A DNA stretch of 64,000 bases from an uncultured Pseudomonadales bacterium (lineage in GTDB: Bacteria; Pseudomonadota; Gammaproteobacteria; Pseudomonadales; Azotimanducaceae). The notes under the pieces are model-generated. The model was not told where the DNA came from, did not search any database, and saw only the letters and a list, made by a program, of their open reading frames with translations. Location: positions 3,224,001 to 3,288,000 of the forward strand of contig OY282460.1 in assembly GCA_958296295.1 (NCBI GenBank), in the 5' to 3' direction. The number at the start of each line of letters is the position of its first letter. The stretch's first letter is position 1. Positions 1 to 9,575 of this stretch are shown here, in pieces. A program made the position numbers and the translations under genes.

Positions 1-1
1 C

Positions 2-463
2 GGGCGCATCGAGCAGGTCGATTCGCCCGAGGTGCTCTACGAGGAGCCCCGACGCCCGTTTGTCGCGTCTTTCATCGGCGACAACAATCTGCTGCGCGGC
101 CGCGTTGCCGCCGTGGACGGCGACACCTGCGACGTGCGCGTGGGCGACGTCGTCATCAACGCGTTCATGGTCACACGCCACGAGGTCGGCGACGATGTGG
201 TGCTCGCAGTGCGCCCGGAACGCACCGGCCTCGTCTCCGAAGCCGGCACGTACACGAACGAATTCGTGCTGCGGGTGGAGGACATGGCCTTCCTCGGCGA
301 TCATTTGCGTGTGCTCACCAACATCGGCGGCCACGGCTTCGTGGTGAAGATACCCAACATCGTCGGCCACGGAGGCGTTCTCGCCGGCGAGGGCGTACAC
401 ATCGGCTGGGCAACGCTCGACTGCCGGGCGATGCGTCCTCCAGAGGATGAGTCGTCGGATTGA
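2..463 (+). CDS. ABC transporter ATP-binding protein, C-terminal part (spermidine/putrescine type)
   Basis: Only the C-terminal 153 residues are inside the window; the reading frame is open to base 2 and the nucleotide-binding domain lies upstream. The first visible residues (GRIEQVDSPEVLYEEP) are the usual end of a PotA/CysA-type ATPase domain just before the TOBE domain. The rest is a TOBE-like beta region with the pattern VRPER near residue 72. The protein would energise uptake through the binding protein and permease encoded immediately downstream. Substrate is inferred only from the neighbours as polyamine-like. The frame ends at a TGA, leaving about 140 bp before the binding-protein start. 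Confidence 0.85.
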   Translation, partial: GRIEQVDSPEVLYEEPRRPFVASFIGDNNLLRGRVAAVDGDTCDVRVGDVVINAFMVTRHEVGDDVVLAVRPERTGLVSEAGTYTNEFVLRVEDMAFLGDHLRVLTNIGGHGFVVKIPNIVGHGGVLAGEGVHIGWATLDCRAMRPPEDESSD

Positions 464-602
464 GACAGCGGGCGTTGACCGCTCCTCAATCCAGCGCGGC
501 CGTGCCGAGGTGTGCGGTTCACGAGGTTGAACGCCGGGTTGCTTGGGCATAGGCTTGCTTGCGCCAGCCTCACGAAGGCGCAGTGGAAAAAGGGCGAACG
601 TT

Positions 603-1724
603 ATGGTTCTCGCGCATCGAAACGAAAACAGGCCGGGCCGGAGGGGTCTCGCCAAGGTGCTGGCGGGCGCCGCGCTCATGACGGCCGGCACGGCGGTCGC
701 GGCGGAGTCGCTCACGGTCGTCTCTTGGGGCGGCTCCTACGGTCGTGCCAGTCGGCTCGCGGTGCTCGAACCCTTCTCCGCGGAGACGGGCATCGAAGTG
801 AAGGTCGAGGACTACAACGGCGGCTTGGCCCAGATCCGCGCTCAAGTGGAGACCGGCATCGTCACTTGGGACGTGGTGGATCTCGAGACGCCGGACTTGG
901 TGCGTGGATGCGACGAGGCGCTCTTGGAGGAGGTGGATCGCGAGGCGCTGCCACCAGCCGCGGACGGCACTCCGGCGGCCGAGGACTACTTCCCAGACAC
1001 CATGACGGATTGCGGCCCGGCGACGCTGTTCTACGCCACCATCGTCGCCTACAACAGCGAACTGTACCCCGACGGCGAACCGCGCCCGAACAGCATCGCG
1101 GACTTTTTCGATCTGGAGAAGTTCCCCGGCAGACGCGGGATGCGCCGCCTGCCGCAGGTGAACTTGGAGTTCGCGCTCATGGCCGATGGCGTCGCGCACG
1201 ACCAAGTGTACGCGACGCTTGACACCCCGGCCGGTCTCGAACGCGCGTTCCACAAACTCGACACCATCAAGGACAGCATCCTGTGGTGGGAGACGGGCGC
1301 CCAACCGCCGCAGATACTCGCCGACCAGGAGGTGGCCATGACCACCGCGTACAACGGCCGCATCTTCAACGCCCAAGTGGTGGAGAAGCAGCCTTTCGTG
1401 GTGATCTGGGACGGTCAGGTGCTCGACACCGGCGGCTTCGGCATCGTCGCCAAGACGAAAAAACTGGAGGCCGCCCAGAAGCTCGTCCTCTACGCCTCGC
1501 GCCCGGAAGTGCAAGCGCGGATCGGCCAGTACATTTCCTACAGCCCGGCCCGTCGTTCCGCCACCGCCTTGGTGACCACGCACAAGGAAACCGGCGTCGA
1601 GATGGCCCCGCACATGCCGACCAGTGAACCAAACCTGCCGTTGTCGTTGAGCAACGACTGGGAGTGGTGGAGCGACCACGGCGAAGAAGTCAACGAGCGC
1701 TTCGCCGCTTGGCTCGCCCGGTAG
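603..1724 (+). CDS. ABC transporter extracellular solute-binding protein (PotD/PotF-like)
   Basis: A 373-residue periplasmic binding protein of the polyamine-type family. It begins with a Sec signal peptide (basic GRRGLAK, hydrophobic core, AVA-AES cleavage near residue 35) followed by the family start LTVVSWGGSYGRA. Other family-like segments are TWDVVDLE and the late YISYSPARR. I chose ATG 603 because it gives a normal signal peptide and has an AAGGG about 8 nt upstream; an in-frame TTG at 543 would add 20 unlikely residues. It should deliver ligand to the permease encoded next. The ligand cannot be read from the sequence; polyamines or related cations are a family-based guess. Confidence 0.88.
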   Translation: MVLAHRNENRPGRRGLAKVLAGAALMTAGTAVAAESLTVVSWGGSYGRASRLAVLEPFSAETGIEVKVEDYNGGLAQIRAQVETGIVTWDVVDLETPDLVRGCDEALLEEVDREALPPAADGTPAAEDYFPDTMTDCGPATLFYATIVAYNSELYPDGEPRPNSIADFFDLEKFPGRRGMRRLPQVNLEFALMADGVAHDQVYATLDTPAGLERAFHKLDTIKDSILWWETGAQPPQILADQEVAMTTAYNGRIFNAQVVEKQPFVVIWDGQVLDTGGFGIVAKTKKLEAAQKLVLYASRPEVQARIGQYISYSPARRSATALVTTHKETGVEMAPHMPTSEPNLPLSLSNDWEWWSDHGEEVNERFAAWLAR

Positions 1725-1828
1725 CCGACAGAGCGACGGCTTGAGGCCGTGCCAGTGCGTGGGCGGCGTTGGCCAGTGACGGGCGCCACGGTGCCCGGCC
1801 TGCTCCGCGGCCGCCGCCAAGCGGCGTC

Positions 1829-3070
1829 GTGAACGCCGCGGCGTCCGTTTCCGCGCCGGCCGCCGTGGCCAAGAGGCCCAAGCGGCCGCGCGGCTCGCGC
1901 TTGCGCGCCGCGGCGTTGGCGTTGCCGCTAGTCGCGTTCATCGTCGTCACCTTCATCGCGCCGCTCGGCACCATGCTCGTGCGCAGCGTGCATGCTCCCG
2001 TTGTCGCGGACGCCATGTCGGAGACGGTGGCGCTGCTGGGCGATTGGGACGGCGGCAGCCTGCCGGCGGAGGCGGTATTCGCCACCGCGGCGCGGGAACT
2101 CCTGAAGGCGCGGGAAGACCGCGTCATCGGCCAAGTGGCCACTCGCGTCAACCGCGTCCAAGCCGGGTTGCGCAGCGCGGTCACACGCACGGCGCGAAGA
2201 TTGCGCGGCCTGCAGCCGGAGTCCTGGCGAGCGGCGATGATCGAAACCCATGCCGCTTGGGGCGAGGTCGACACATGGCGCGCCTTGCTCTTGGCCGGCG
2301 AGCGCTACACCGGCCGCAACTACCTGCACGCTTTGGATCTGAAACGCGACGCGGCGGGGGATATCGTCGCGCAGCCGTCCGAACAGCGAATCTATATGGC
2401 CCTCCTCGCCCGCACGCTGGCCGTGAGCCTGGCCATCACGCTGCTCTGCCTGCTGCTTGGCTACCCGGTGGCCTACTTCATCGCCCACGCGCCGCCAGGG
2501 CGCGCCAACTGGCTGCTGCTGTTGGTGTTGGTGCCTTTTTGGACATCGCTTTTGGTGCGCACCACTTCGTGGATCGTGCTTCTGCAATCCCAAGGCGTGG
2601 TCAACGATCTCCTGGTGTTGATCGGCTTGGTGAACGACGACGAGCGCCTTGCCCTCATCTACAACCTGAACGGCACGCTGGTCGCCATGACGCATGTGCT
2701 CTTGCCGTTCATGGTGCTGCCGCTGTATTCCGTGATGCGCACCATCCCGGCCACGCACATGAGCGCCGCGGCGTCCCTTGGCGCCGGCTTCGGCAAAGCG
2801 TTCTGGCGCGTCTACTGGCCGCAGACGTTACCCGGCGTCGGCGCCGGATCGCTGTTGGTGTTCATCCTCTCCATCGGCTACTACATCACCCCGGCGCTGG
2901 TGGGTGGCCGCACCGGGCAGTTGATTTCCAACATGATCGCCTTCCACATGCAGCAATCGCTCAATTGGGGGTTGGCGGCGGCCTTGGGCGGCATTCTGCT
3001 AGCCTGCGTGGTGGCGCTCTATCTCGTATACGACCGCCTCGTCGGCGTGGAGCGAATGAAGCTCGGGTGA
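1829..3070 (+). CDS. ABC transporter permease (PotB-like)
   Basis: Inner-membrane permease of about 413 residues. One N-terminal transmembrane helix is followed by an unusually long (about 130 residues) periplasmic stretch, then five more helices from LAVSLAITLLCLLLGYPVAY onward. The cytoplasmic EAA-type loop that contacts the ATPase is visible as AAASLGAGFGKAFWRVYWP. The C-terminus YDRLVGVERMKLG is typical of PotB-type subunits, so the gene is complete. The start is uncertain: GTG 1829 is preferred over a TTG at 1769, and neither has a clear ribosome site. The usual second permease (PotC-like) does not follow; a TPR gene starts inside the stop codon instead. Confidence 0.85.
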   Translation: MNAAASVSAPAAVAKRPKRPRGSRLRAAALALPLVAFIVVTFIAPLGTMLVRSVHAPVVADAMSETVALLGDWDGGSLPAEAVFATAARELLKAREDRVIGQVATRVNRVQAGLRSAVTRTARRLRGLQPESWRAAMIETHAAWGEVDTWRALLLAGERYTGRNYLHALDLKRDAAGDIVAQPSEQRIYMALLARTLAVSLAITLLCLLLGYPVAYFIAHAPPGRANWLLLLVLVPFWTSLLVRTTSWIVLLQSQGVVNDLLVLIGLVNDDERLALIYNLNGTLVAMTHVLLPFMVLPLYSVMRTIPATHMSAAASLGAGFGKAFWRVYWPQTLPGVGAGSLLVFILSIGYYITPALVGGRTGQLISNMIAFHMQQSLNWGLAAALGGILLACVVALYLVYDRLVGVERMKLG

Positions 3071-4470
3071 GATCTCTTTCGGCGCGCCGGCGTGGCGCTG
3101 GCCTAGTGGGCTTGCTGCTGCTCGGCACCGGCTGCGGCGGCGCGGACGGTTCGGCGGGTGGATACGCGACGGTCGTCGACTTGAGCGGGGCCGACGCCGA
3201 GATCAAGTCGTTCCTGGGCGAAGCGCGGGCCGCCGCGCAGCGTCATCCGCAAGATGGCGCCCGGCGTGGCGCGCTGGCGATGGCCTACGAGGCCAACGGC
3301 TTTGCCGACGCGGCGCTGGCCAACTACGCGAAGGCGCGGCGGCTGGCGCCCACAGACCCCCGTTGGCCGTACCACAGCGCCATGCTGCTGGCGCACCAGG
3401 GTGAACTCGAAGCCGCCCTCGATGCGCTTCGCACGGCCATCGAGTTGGATCCGGCCCACGGCGCGGCCATGATGTGGCAAGGCGCGTGGCTGCTCGACCT
3501 CGGCCGGTTGGACGAGGCCGACGCGGCCTTCGCCACCGCGCAACGGCTCGGCGTGGGCGCGGCGGCGGTTGCCGGCCAAGCCCGCGTGGCGCTGCGTCGG
3601 GGGCGTGCCGACGCCGCCGCGGACTTGCTGCGTCCGCTCGGCGACGCCTTGCTGCACAGCGACGTGGCGGGTCTGCTCGCCGCCGCGGCCCGGCGTTTGG
3701 GCCGTGCCCAAGAAGCGCGCGCCGCGTTGGCCGCGGTGCGCGCCGGCCCTTTGCGCTGGACGGATACGCGCAGCGACGAGAAGCGTGGCTACGAGGCGAG
3801 CCTCGCCGCCAAGCTGGCTTCGGCGCGGCGATCGTTGGCGGCCGACGATGCCGAAGCGGCGCTGGCCGCGGCGACGGCCTTGCGCGATCGGCACCCGCGT
3901 CACCAAGGCCTGCTCGCCGTGCAAGCCGAGGCGTACCGTCGCCTCGGACGGCGTGGCGAGGCGATGGGGGTGTTGCGTGAAGCCGTCGCCGCCCATCCCG
4001 ACCGCTTTTCGTTTCACCTCAACCTGGCCGAGCTGTTGATCGACAGCGACGCCGGCGACGCGGCGATGGCGCACTTGAATCGCGCGTTGGCGCTCAATCC
4101 GCGCATCCCGTGGGCGCACGCCCAAAGAGGCCTGCTCTTGCTTGCCGAAGGCGATCTGTCGAGCGCCTTGGCCGCGTTTGGCACCGCGTGGAAGCTGGAT
4201 CCGCGCAATCCAGAGCCGCGCTATTACGCCGGCATGGCGGAAGCGTCCCGACAGCGCTGGCCGCAGGCGATCGCTCACTTTTCCGCCGCCGTGCGGGCCG
4301 CGCCCTCGTTCACGTTGGGCCATGTCGGTCTCGGACGCGCCCTCGCCGAGGCCGGTCGGTTCGACGAAGGGCGGCTGGCGCTCGCCGAGGCCGAGCGACT
4401 CGGCACGCACCCCCGAGAGGCGGCCGCGGCCCGCGAGTGGCTGGCCCGGCGCGCCACGGCCACCCCGTGA
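3067..4470 (+). CDS. Exported TPR lipoprotein (TPR1)
   Basis: Starts at GTG 3067, which overlaps the permease stop (GTGA), giving 467 residues. The N-terminus is a lipoprotein signal with arginines, the core LVGLLLLG and the candidate lipidation residue Cys23 in GTGC. The rest is helical TPR repeats, for example LAMAYEANGFADAALANY and WPYHSAMLLAHQGELEAAL. TPR proteins are protein-interaction scaffolds and no catalytic motif is visible. Parts of it (LAMAY-ANGF and DPRWPYH) recur in the TPR protein at 11265-12785, so the two are paralogues. The stop again overlaps the next start by GTGA, implying translational coupling to the propeller protein that follows. Specific function is unknown. Confidence 0.85.
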   Translation: MRSLSARRRGAGLVGLLLLGTGCGGADGSAGGYATVVDLSGADAEIKSFLGEARAAAQRHPQDGARRGALAMAYEANGFADAALANYAKARRLAPTDPRWPYHSAMLLAHQGELEAALDALRTAIELDPAHGAAMMWQGAWLLDLGRLDEADAAFATAQRLGVGAAAVAGQARVALRRGRADAAADLLRPLGDALLHSDVAGLLAAAARRLGRAQEARAALAAVRAGPLRWTDTRSDEKRGYEASLAAKLASARRSLAADDAEAALAAATALRDRHPRHQGLLAVQAEAYRRLGRRGEAMGVLREAVAAHPDRFSFHLNLAELLIDSDAGDAAMAHLNRALALNPRIPWAHAQRGLLLLAEGDLSSALAAFGTAWKLDPRNPEPRYYAGMAEASRQRWPQAIAHFSAAVRAAPSFTLGHVGLGRALAEAGRFDEGRLALAEAERLGTHPREAAAAREWLARRATATP

Positions 4471-6146
4471 GCCGGGTTCTTCTGGCGTGGATGGCGCTCG
4501 CGGTTGCGGCGTGTGGCGACCGTCGTGGCGCCGACGACGTCTGGTTCGCGGACGAGGCGGCGGAACGGGGCGTGCATTTCCGGCACGTTTCGGGCGCGTC
4601 CGGCGGTTATTGGATGCCGGAGATCATGGGCGGGGGCGTGGCCCTCGCGGACTTGGACGGGGACGGGGATCTGGACGCCTACCTCTTGCAGTCCGGTCGA
4701 ATGCCTGGCGTGGCCTCGGCGCCCAAGGCAGACGCCCAAGCGCTGGGCAACCGTCTATTTCTCAACCAGGGCGACGGGATGTTTCGGCTGGCCGAGGACC
4801 CCGGCGCGGAGCACGCCGGCTACGGCATGGGCGTGGTGGCCGGCGACTACGACAACGACGGCGACGTGGATCTGCACGTCACCAACCTCGGCGCCAACGC
4901 CCTGCTTCGCAACGACGGCCGCGGCCGTTTCGAGGATGTCGCCGCGGCCGCCGGCGTCGCCGACCCCGGTTGGGGCACAGCGGCCGCCTTCGCCGATTTC
5001 GATGCCGACGGCCATCTGGACTTGTTCGTGGTGAACTACCTGGATTGGAGCGTCGGCGTCGAGCGCGACTGCTTCGACTACGGCACCGGCGCCCGCAACT
5101 ACTGCGACCCCGGCAACTACGAGATGCCCGCGAAGGATGTTCTCTTTCACAACAACGGCGACGGCACGTTCACGGACGTGAGCGAAACCGCCGGCATCCA
5201 CGCCGCCTATGGCAACGGTTTGGGCGCCGCGGCGGCGGACTTCAACGACGACGGCCTGGTGGACGTGTTCGTCGCCAACGACCAGGTCGTCAACCAGCTC
5301 TGGATCAACCGCGGCGGGATGCGTTTCACCGACGAGGCGCTGGTGCGGGGCTGCGCCATGGACGATCACGGCATCGCCAAGGCCGGCATGGGCGTCGCCG
5401 CCGAGGATGTGGACGACGACGGCGACGTGGATCTGCTGGTGGTGAACATCGAGGGCGAGACGGATTCCTTCTTCCGCAACCAAGGCGCGTATTTCATAGA
5501 CAGCACCGCCGCCGCCGGCCTCGCCACCACAAGCCGCCGTTACACCCGGTTCGGCGTCGCCCTGGCGGACTTCAACAACGACGGACGGCTGGATCTCTAC
5601 GAAGCGAACGGGCGCGTCGCCTATTCGCCGGAGTCGGCGGTCGAGGACGTGTTCGCGGAACCCAATCTTCTTTTCCAAGGCCTGGCGGACGGCCACTTCG
5701 CCGCGGTCGCGTCCGCGGTCGGCGGCGACGGCGCGTTGATCCACACGAGCCGCGGCGTCGCGGCCGGCGACGTGGACGGCGATGGCGGCATCGATCTGTT
5801 GGTGGCCAATCGGGACGCCGCGCCGTATTTGCTGATGAATCGCGTACCCCAGCGCGGCGCTTGGATCGCTTTTCGAGCTTTGGCGCGGATCGGCAGAGAC
5901 GCCCACGGGGCCGCGGTTTTCGCCACCATCGCCGGCGCGCGGCAGCGCCGCGAGGTGCAGACCGCCGGCAGCTACCTGGCGTCGCGATCGCCGCTCGCGC
6001 GATTCGGCTTGGGGGCAAGCGCCTCGGCACGCGAAGTGGCGGTGCGCTGGCCAAGCGGGGCCGTGGAAACCTTTGGCGATTTCCGCGCCGGTACCGTCCA
6101 CACGCTCCGGGAAGGCGCCGGCCATGCCGCGACGGCTGACGATTGA
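4467..6146 (+). CDS. CRTAC1-family lipoprotein: seven FG-GAP repeats plus ASPIC/UnbV domain (a)
   Basis: Starts at GTG 4467 within the preceding stop; 559 residues. A short lipoprotein signal ends at Cys16 (LAVAAC). Seven calcium-loop motifs of the form DxDxDGxxD can be counted, from DLDGDGDLDAYL near residue 65 to DVDGDGGIDLLV near residue 435, which fits a seven-bladed beta-propeller. The C-terminal 80 residues carry the ASPIC/UnbV signature (RREVQTAGSYLASRSP, later VAVRWPSGAVETF). A cysteine pair in ERDC...NYCDPGNYE sits between blades. It is closest to the protein at 12809-14488, sharing GIAKAGMGVAA. Probably an envelope or surface binding protein; ligand unknown. Confidence 0.88.
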   Translation: MSRVLLAWMALAVAACGDRRGADDVWFADEAAERGVHFRHVSGASGGYWMPEIMGGGVALADLDGDGDLDAYLLQSGRMPGVASAPKADAQALGNRLFLNQGDGMFRLAEDPGAEHAGYGMGVVAGDYDNDGDVDLHVTNLGANALLRNDGRGRFEDVAAAAGVADPGWGTAAAFADFDADGHLDLFVVNYLDWSVGVERDCFDYGTGARNYCDPGNYEMPAKDVLFHNNGDGTFTDVSETAGIHAAYGNGLGAAAADFNDDGLVDVFVANDQVVNQLWINRGGMRFTDEALVRGCAMDDHGIAKAGMGVAAEDVDDDGDVDLLVVNIEGETDSFFRNQGAYFIDSTAAAGLATTSRRYTRFGVALADFNNDGRLDLYEANGRVAYSPESAVEDVFAEPNLLFQGLADGHFAAVASAVGGDGALIHTSRGVAAGDVDGDGGIDLLVANRDAAPYLLMNRVPQRGAWIAFRALARIGRDAHGAAVFATIAGARQRREVQTAGSYLASRSPLARFGLGASASAREVAVRWPSGAVETFGDFRAGTVHTLREGAGHAATADD

Positions 6147-7821
6147 CGCCGGCGCCGGCGCGGCAAGCGCGCCAAGCGCGCTGCGCCGCTGTCTGACCGG
6201 CGCGGCGTTGGCCGCGGCGACAAACGCGCTCGGCGGCGAGACGGCGCGTTTCGTGGAGGTCGCCGCCGAGGCCGGCGTGGACTTCGCACACAACAGCGGG
6301 CGGCGGGAACAGTTGTGGACCTTGGAGATCACGGGCGCCGGGGGCGGCGTGCTGGATTTCGACGGCGACGGCTTGCTGGATCTCTGGCTGGTGCAGAGCG
6401 GGCCGTTGCCCCAGGCCTCGGCCGGGCCGCGCCCGGCGGTTTCCAAGCCGGCGACCGGCGACCGCCTGTACCGCAACGTCGGAGCGCCTTCGACGCTGCG
6501 TTTCGTGGATGTCACCGACGCCGCGGGCGTCATCGCCACCGGCTACGGCATGGGCATCGCCACCGGCGACATCGACAACGACGGCGACGCCGACGTGTTC
6601 GTGGCCAATTTCGGCCCCAACCAGCTGTTCGAGAATCTCGGCGACGGCCGCTTCCGCGACATCACCGCGGCGGCGGGAGTGGCTGGCGAGGCGTGGTCGA
6701 TCTCCGCCAGCTTCGCGGATGTCGACGACGACGGCTTGGTCGATCTCTACGTTGGCAACTACTTGGACTTTCCACTTGCGAGCTACCAGCCCTGTCGCCG
6801 CTGGTCTTCGCGTCCAACCTACTGCGCGCCGAGCAATTTCGAGCCGCAGCCGGATCGTTTGTACCGCAACCTGGGCGGCGGACGTTTCGCCGACATCAGC
6901 GCCGCCGCGGGCATCGACGGGCCGCGCGGCGGCGCGATGGGCGTTGTCGCGGACGACTTCAACGGCGACGGGCGCATCGACTTCTACGTCGCCAACGACG
7001 GCGTCGACAACCTGCTCTGGCTGGGCCTCGGCGGCGGGCGGTTCGAGGAGGCGGCGCTCTTGCGCGGCGTCGGCGTGAACGGCGATGGCGTCGCCGAAGC
7101 CAGCATGGGCGTGGCGGCGGCGGATTACGACCGCGATGGCGACCCGGATCTCGTGGTCACCCACGACGTGAAGGAGAGCAACACCCTTTATGTGAACGAT
7201 GGCGCGGGTTGGTTCGAGGATCGCTCCGCACTCGCTGGAGTGGCCGGTCCAAGTCTGCCGTACACCGGCTTCGGGCTGGGGTGGGTGGACGTGGACAACG
7301 ACGGGGACTTGGACATATTCAGCGTGGACGGCGCCGTGGCGGTGATGGAAGACCAGATCGCCCTCGGCATCGACCCCCCGTTGCGCCAATTCAACCAGCT
7401 GATGTTGAACGACGGCCGCGGGCGCTTCGCCGAAGTGGCCGGCGGCCCCGCGTTCGCCGTCGGCGGCGTCGGCCGCGGCGCGGCGTTCGGCGACTTGGAC
7501 AACGACGGCGACATGGACGCCCTGGTGACGAACAACGAGGGGCCGGCGCGCATCTACCGCAACGACACCACCTCGGGAAACTGGCTCGGCTTGGACGTGC
7601 GCGGCGCGAGCGGGGCGGTGGTGTGGTTGGAATCGAGCGGCGAGCGACGGCGGCAGCGCACGGACGGCAGCTACGCCTCGGCGCACGATCCGCGGGTGGT
7701 GTTCGGCCTCGGCGTCCAACACCGCGAGCAGTTCGTGCGCGTGCGCTGGCCGAACGGCGCGGAACGGCGTTTCGGGCCTCTCGCCGTGAACCGCTATCAC
7801 ACCCTGCGCCCGGCACCGTGA
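6124..7821 (+). CDS. CRTAC1-family exported protein (b)
   Basis: ATG 6124 lies 23 bp inside the end of the previous gene, so the two are coupled. The 565-residue product has a poor signal-like N-terminus (RRCLTGAALAAATNALGG) rather than a clear lipobox, so export is inferred. Seven DxDxDG loops run from DFDGDGLLDLWL to DLDNDGDMDALV. The ASPIC/UnbV end is marked by RQRTDGSYASAHDPRVVFGLG and VRWPNGAERRFG. A cysteine pair occurs at PCRRWSSRPTYCAPSNF. It pairs with the next gene as a close paralogue, sharing the blade LLRGVxVNGDG and EASMGVA, and differs from the two lipoprotein copies at either end of the cluster. Confidence 0.85.
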   Translation: MPRRLTIDAGAGAASAPSALRRCLTGAALAAATNALGGETARFVEVAAEAGVDFAHNSGRREQLWTLEITGAGGGVLDFDGDGLLDLWLVQSGPLPQASAGPRPAVSKPATGDRLYRNVGAPSTLRFVDVTDAAGVIATGYGMGIATGDIDNDGDADVFVANFGPNQLFENLGDGRFRDITAAAGVAGEAWSISASFADVDDDGLVDLYVGNYLDFPLASYQPCRRWSSRPTYCAPSNFEPQPDRLYRNLGGGRFADISAAAGIDGPRGGAMGVVADDFNGDGRIDFYVANDGVDNLLWLGLGGGRFEEAALLRGVGVNGDGVAEASMGVAAADYDRDGDPDLVVTHDVKESNTLYVNDGAGWFEDRSALAGVAGPSLPYTGFGLGWVDVDNDGDLDIFSVDGAVAVMEDQIALGIDPPLRQFNQLMLNDGRGRFAEVAGGPAFAVGGVGRGAAFGDLDNDGDMDALVTNNEGPARIYRNDTTSGNWLGLDVRGASGAVVWLESSGERRRQRTDGSYASAHDPRVVFGLGVQHREQFVRVRWPNGAERRFGPLAVNRYHTLRPAP

Positions 7822-9575
7822 AGGCTTGGTGGTTGGCGGCTGCGGCGGTTGCCGCCCAAGCGGCGTTTGGCGGCGACCACGAAGCCGCGGCGGGGAGCAA
7901 TGTCGGCGGGCGCGGCATCACGGCGAACGACGGCGTCCGATTCGTGGACGCCGCCGCCGCGGCCGGTGTGGACTTTCGCCACGCGAACGGCATGATCGGG
8001 CAACGCTGGCTGGCCGAGGTGATGGGCCCGGGAGCGGCGGTCTTGGATTTTGACGGCGACGGCAAGTTGGACCTGTGGCTGGTGCAGGGCGGGCCGCTGG
8101 CCAAGCGCGGCCGGGCGCTGCCGACCGACCGGCTCTATCGCAACACCAGCGCGAACGGCGAGCTGCGGTTCGAGGATGTCACCGCGACCGCCGGCGTCGC
8201 GGCTACGGAATACGGCATGGGCATAGCCACCGGGGATTTCGACAACGACGGCGACTTGGATGTCTTTCTCGCCAACTACGGGCCGAATCAGCTGTTCGAG
8301 AACCTGGGCGGCGGGCGCTTCCGCGATCGCTCGGCACGCTCCGGTTTGGCAGCGGCGCGCGAGTGGGCCGTGAGCGCGAGTTTCGCGGACTTCGACGGCG
8401 ACGGTTGGCTGGACCTCTACGTCGCCAACTATGTCGACTTCACCTTTGAGAATCACAAGGTCTGCCGCGACTTGGCATCGCGCCCAAGCTATTGCTCGCC
8501 CGAAAGCTACCAACCCGTGTCGGATCGGCTGTATCGCAACCTTGGCGACGGCAGGTTCGAGGATGTCTCCGCGGCGGCCGGAGTGGCGGGTTCGTTCGGT
8601 GGCGGCTTGGGCGTGGTGGCGGACGACTTCGACGGTGATGGCGAGACGGACTTCTACGTCGCCAACGATCCTGTGGACAATCTGCTCTGGTTGAACGACG
8701 GCGCGGGGCGTTTCGCCAACCGGGCGCTGCTGCGCGGAGTCGCCGTGAACGGCGACGGCGACGCCGAAGCGAGCATGGGCGTGGCGGGGGAGGATTTCGA
8801 CAACGACGGCGACGTGGATCTGTTCATCACGCACCTCGTGGCCGAGACCAACACGCTCTACGTCAACGAGGGCGGCGGGTTCTTCGCGGATCACTCGAAC
8901 CGCGCCGGGGTCGCGCTTTCGAGTGTTCACGCGACGGGTTTCGGCACCGCCTGGTTCGACGCCGACAACGATGGCGATTTGGATCTGTTCAGCGCCAACG
9001 GCGCGGTCACCGAGCTCGCGGAGCAGCGCGGCGTGGAACCGCACCCGCTGCGCCAGCGTGACCAGCTCTGGTTGAACGATGGCGGCGGGCGGTACCGGGA
9101 GGTGCTCGATGGCGGCCCGGCGTTCGCGCTGCGCGACGTCGGACGCGGGGCGGCGTTCGGCGATCTGGACAACGACGGCGACATGGACATCGTGGTCGCC
9201 AACAACAACGGTCGAACGCGCATCTACCGCAACGACTCGCCAGCCGCCCATTGGCTGGGCGTGGAGCTGGTTGGCGCGAAGTCCGGCGGCGCCGGCGCCA
9301 TCGTGCGCATCGGGCCCTGCGCAGGCGGGCCGGCGCAAGCGTCCGCCGCCGCCGGGGGCGCGGGCGACAGCGGCCCGGACTGCCGGCGGCGGCGGGTACG
9401 CACGGACGGCAGTTACGCCTCCGCGAACGACCGGCGCATCCTGTTCGGGCTTGGCGGCGACGGCTCGGCGCAGCCCGTCCTGGTGCGCTGGCCTGACGGC
9501 CACACCGAAAGGTACGGCCCGCTGGAAACCGGCCGCTACCACCGGCTGCGGCGCCACGCCGGCTTGCCGCCATGA
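7818..9575 (+). CDS. CRTAC1-family exported protein (c)
   Basis: GTG 7818 overlaps the previous stop (GTGA); 585 residues. The N-terminus MKAWWLAAAAVAAQAAFGG is a Sec signal peptide without a lipobox cysteine, so the protein should be soluble in the periplasm or secreted further. Seven DxDxDG loops are present, from DFDGDGKLDLWL to DLDNDGDMDIVV. The ASPIC/UnbV domain is longer than in copy b because of an insertion rich in Gly, Ala and Cys (9310-9390) before RVRTDGSYASANDRRILFG. The cysteine pair is at KVCRDLASRPSYCSPESY. It is the closest relative of copy b, which suggests tandem duplication. The next gene starts at ATGA within its stop. Confidence 0.85.
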   Translation: MKAWWLAAAAVAAQAAFGGDHEAAAGSNVGGRGITANDGVRFVDAAAAAGVDFRHANGMIGQRWLAEVMGPGAAVLDFDGDGKLDLWLVQGGPLAKRGRALPTDRLYRNTSANGELRFEDVTATAGVAATEYGMGIATGDFDNDGDLDVFLANYGPNQLFENLGGGRFRDRSARSGLAAAREWAVSASFADFDGDGWLDLYVANYVDFTFENHKVCRDLASRPSYCSPESYQPVSDRLYRNLGDGRFEDVSAAAGVAGSFGGGLGVVADDFDGDGETDFYVANDPVDNLLWLNDGAGRFANRALLRGVAVNGDGDAEASMGVAGEDFDNDGDVDLFITHLVAETNTLYVNEGGGFFADHSNRAGVALSSVHATGFGTAWFDADNDGDLDLFSANGAVTELAEQRGVEPHPLRQRDQLWLNDGGGRYREVLDGGPAFALRDVGRGAAFGDLDNDGDMDIVVANNNGRTRIYRNDSPAAHWLGVELVGAKSGGAGAIVRIGPCAGGPAQASAAAGGAGDSGPDCRRRRVRTDGSYASANDRRILFGLGGDGSAQPVLVRWPDGHTERYGPLETGRYHRLRRHAGLPP

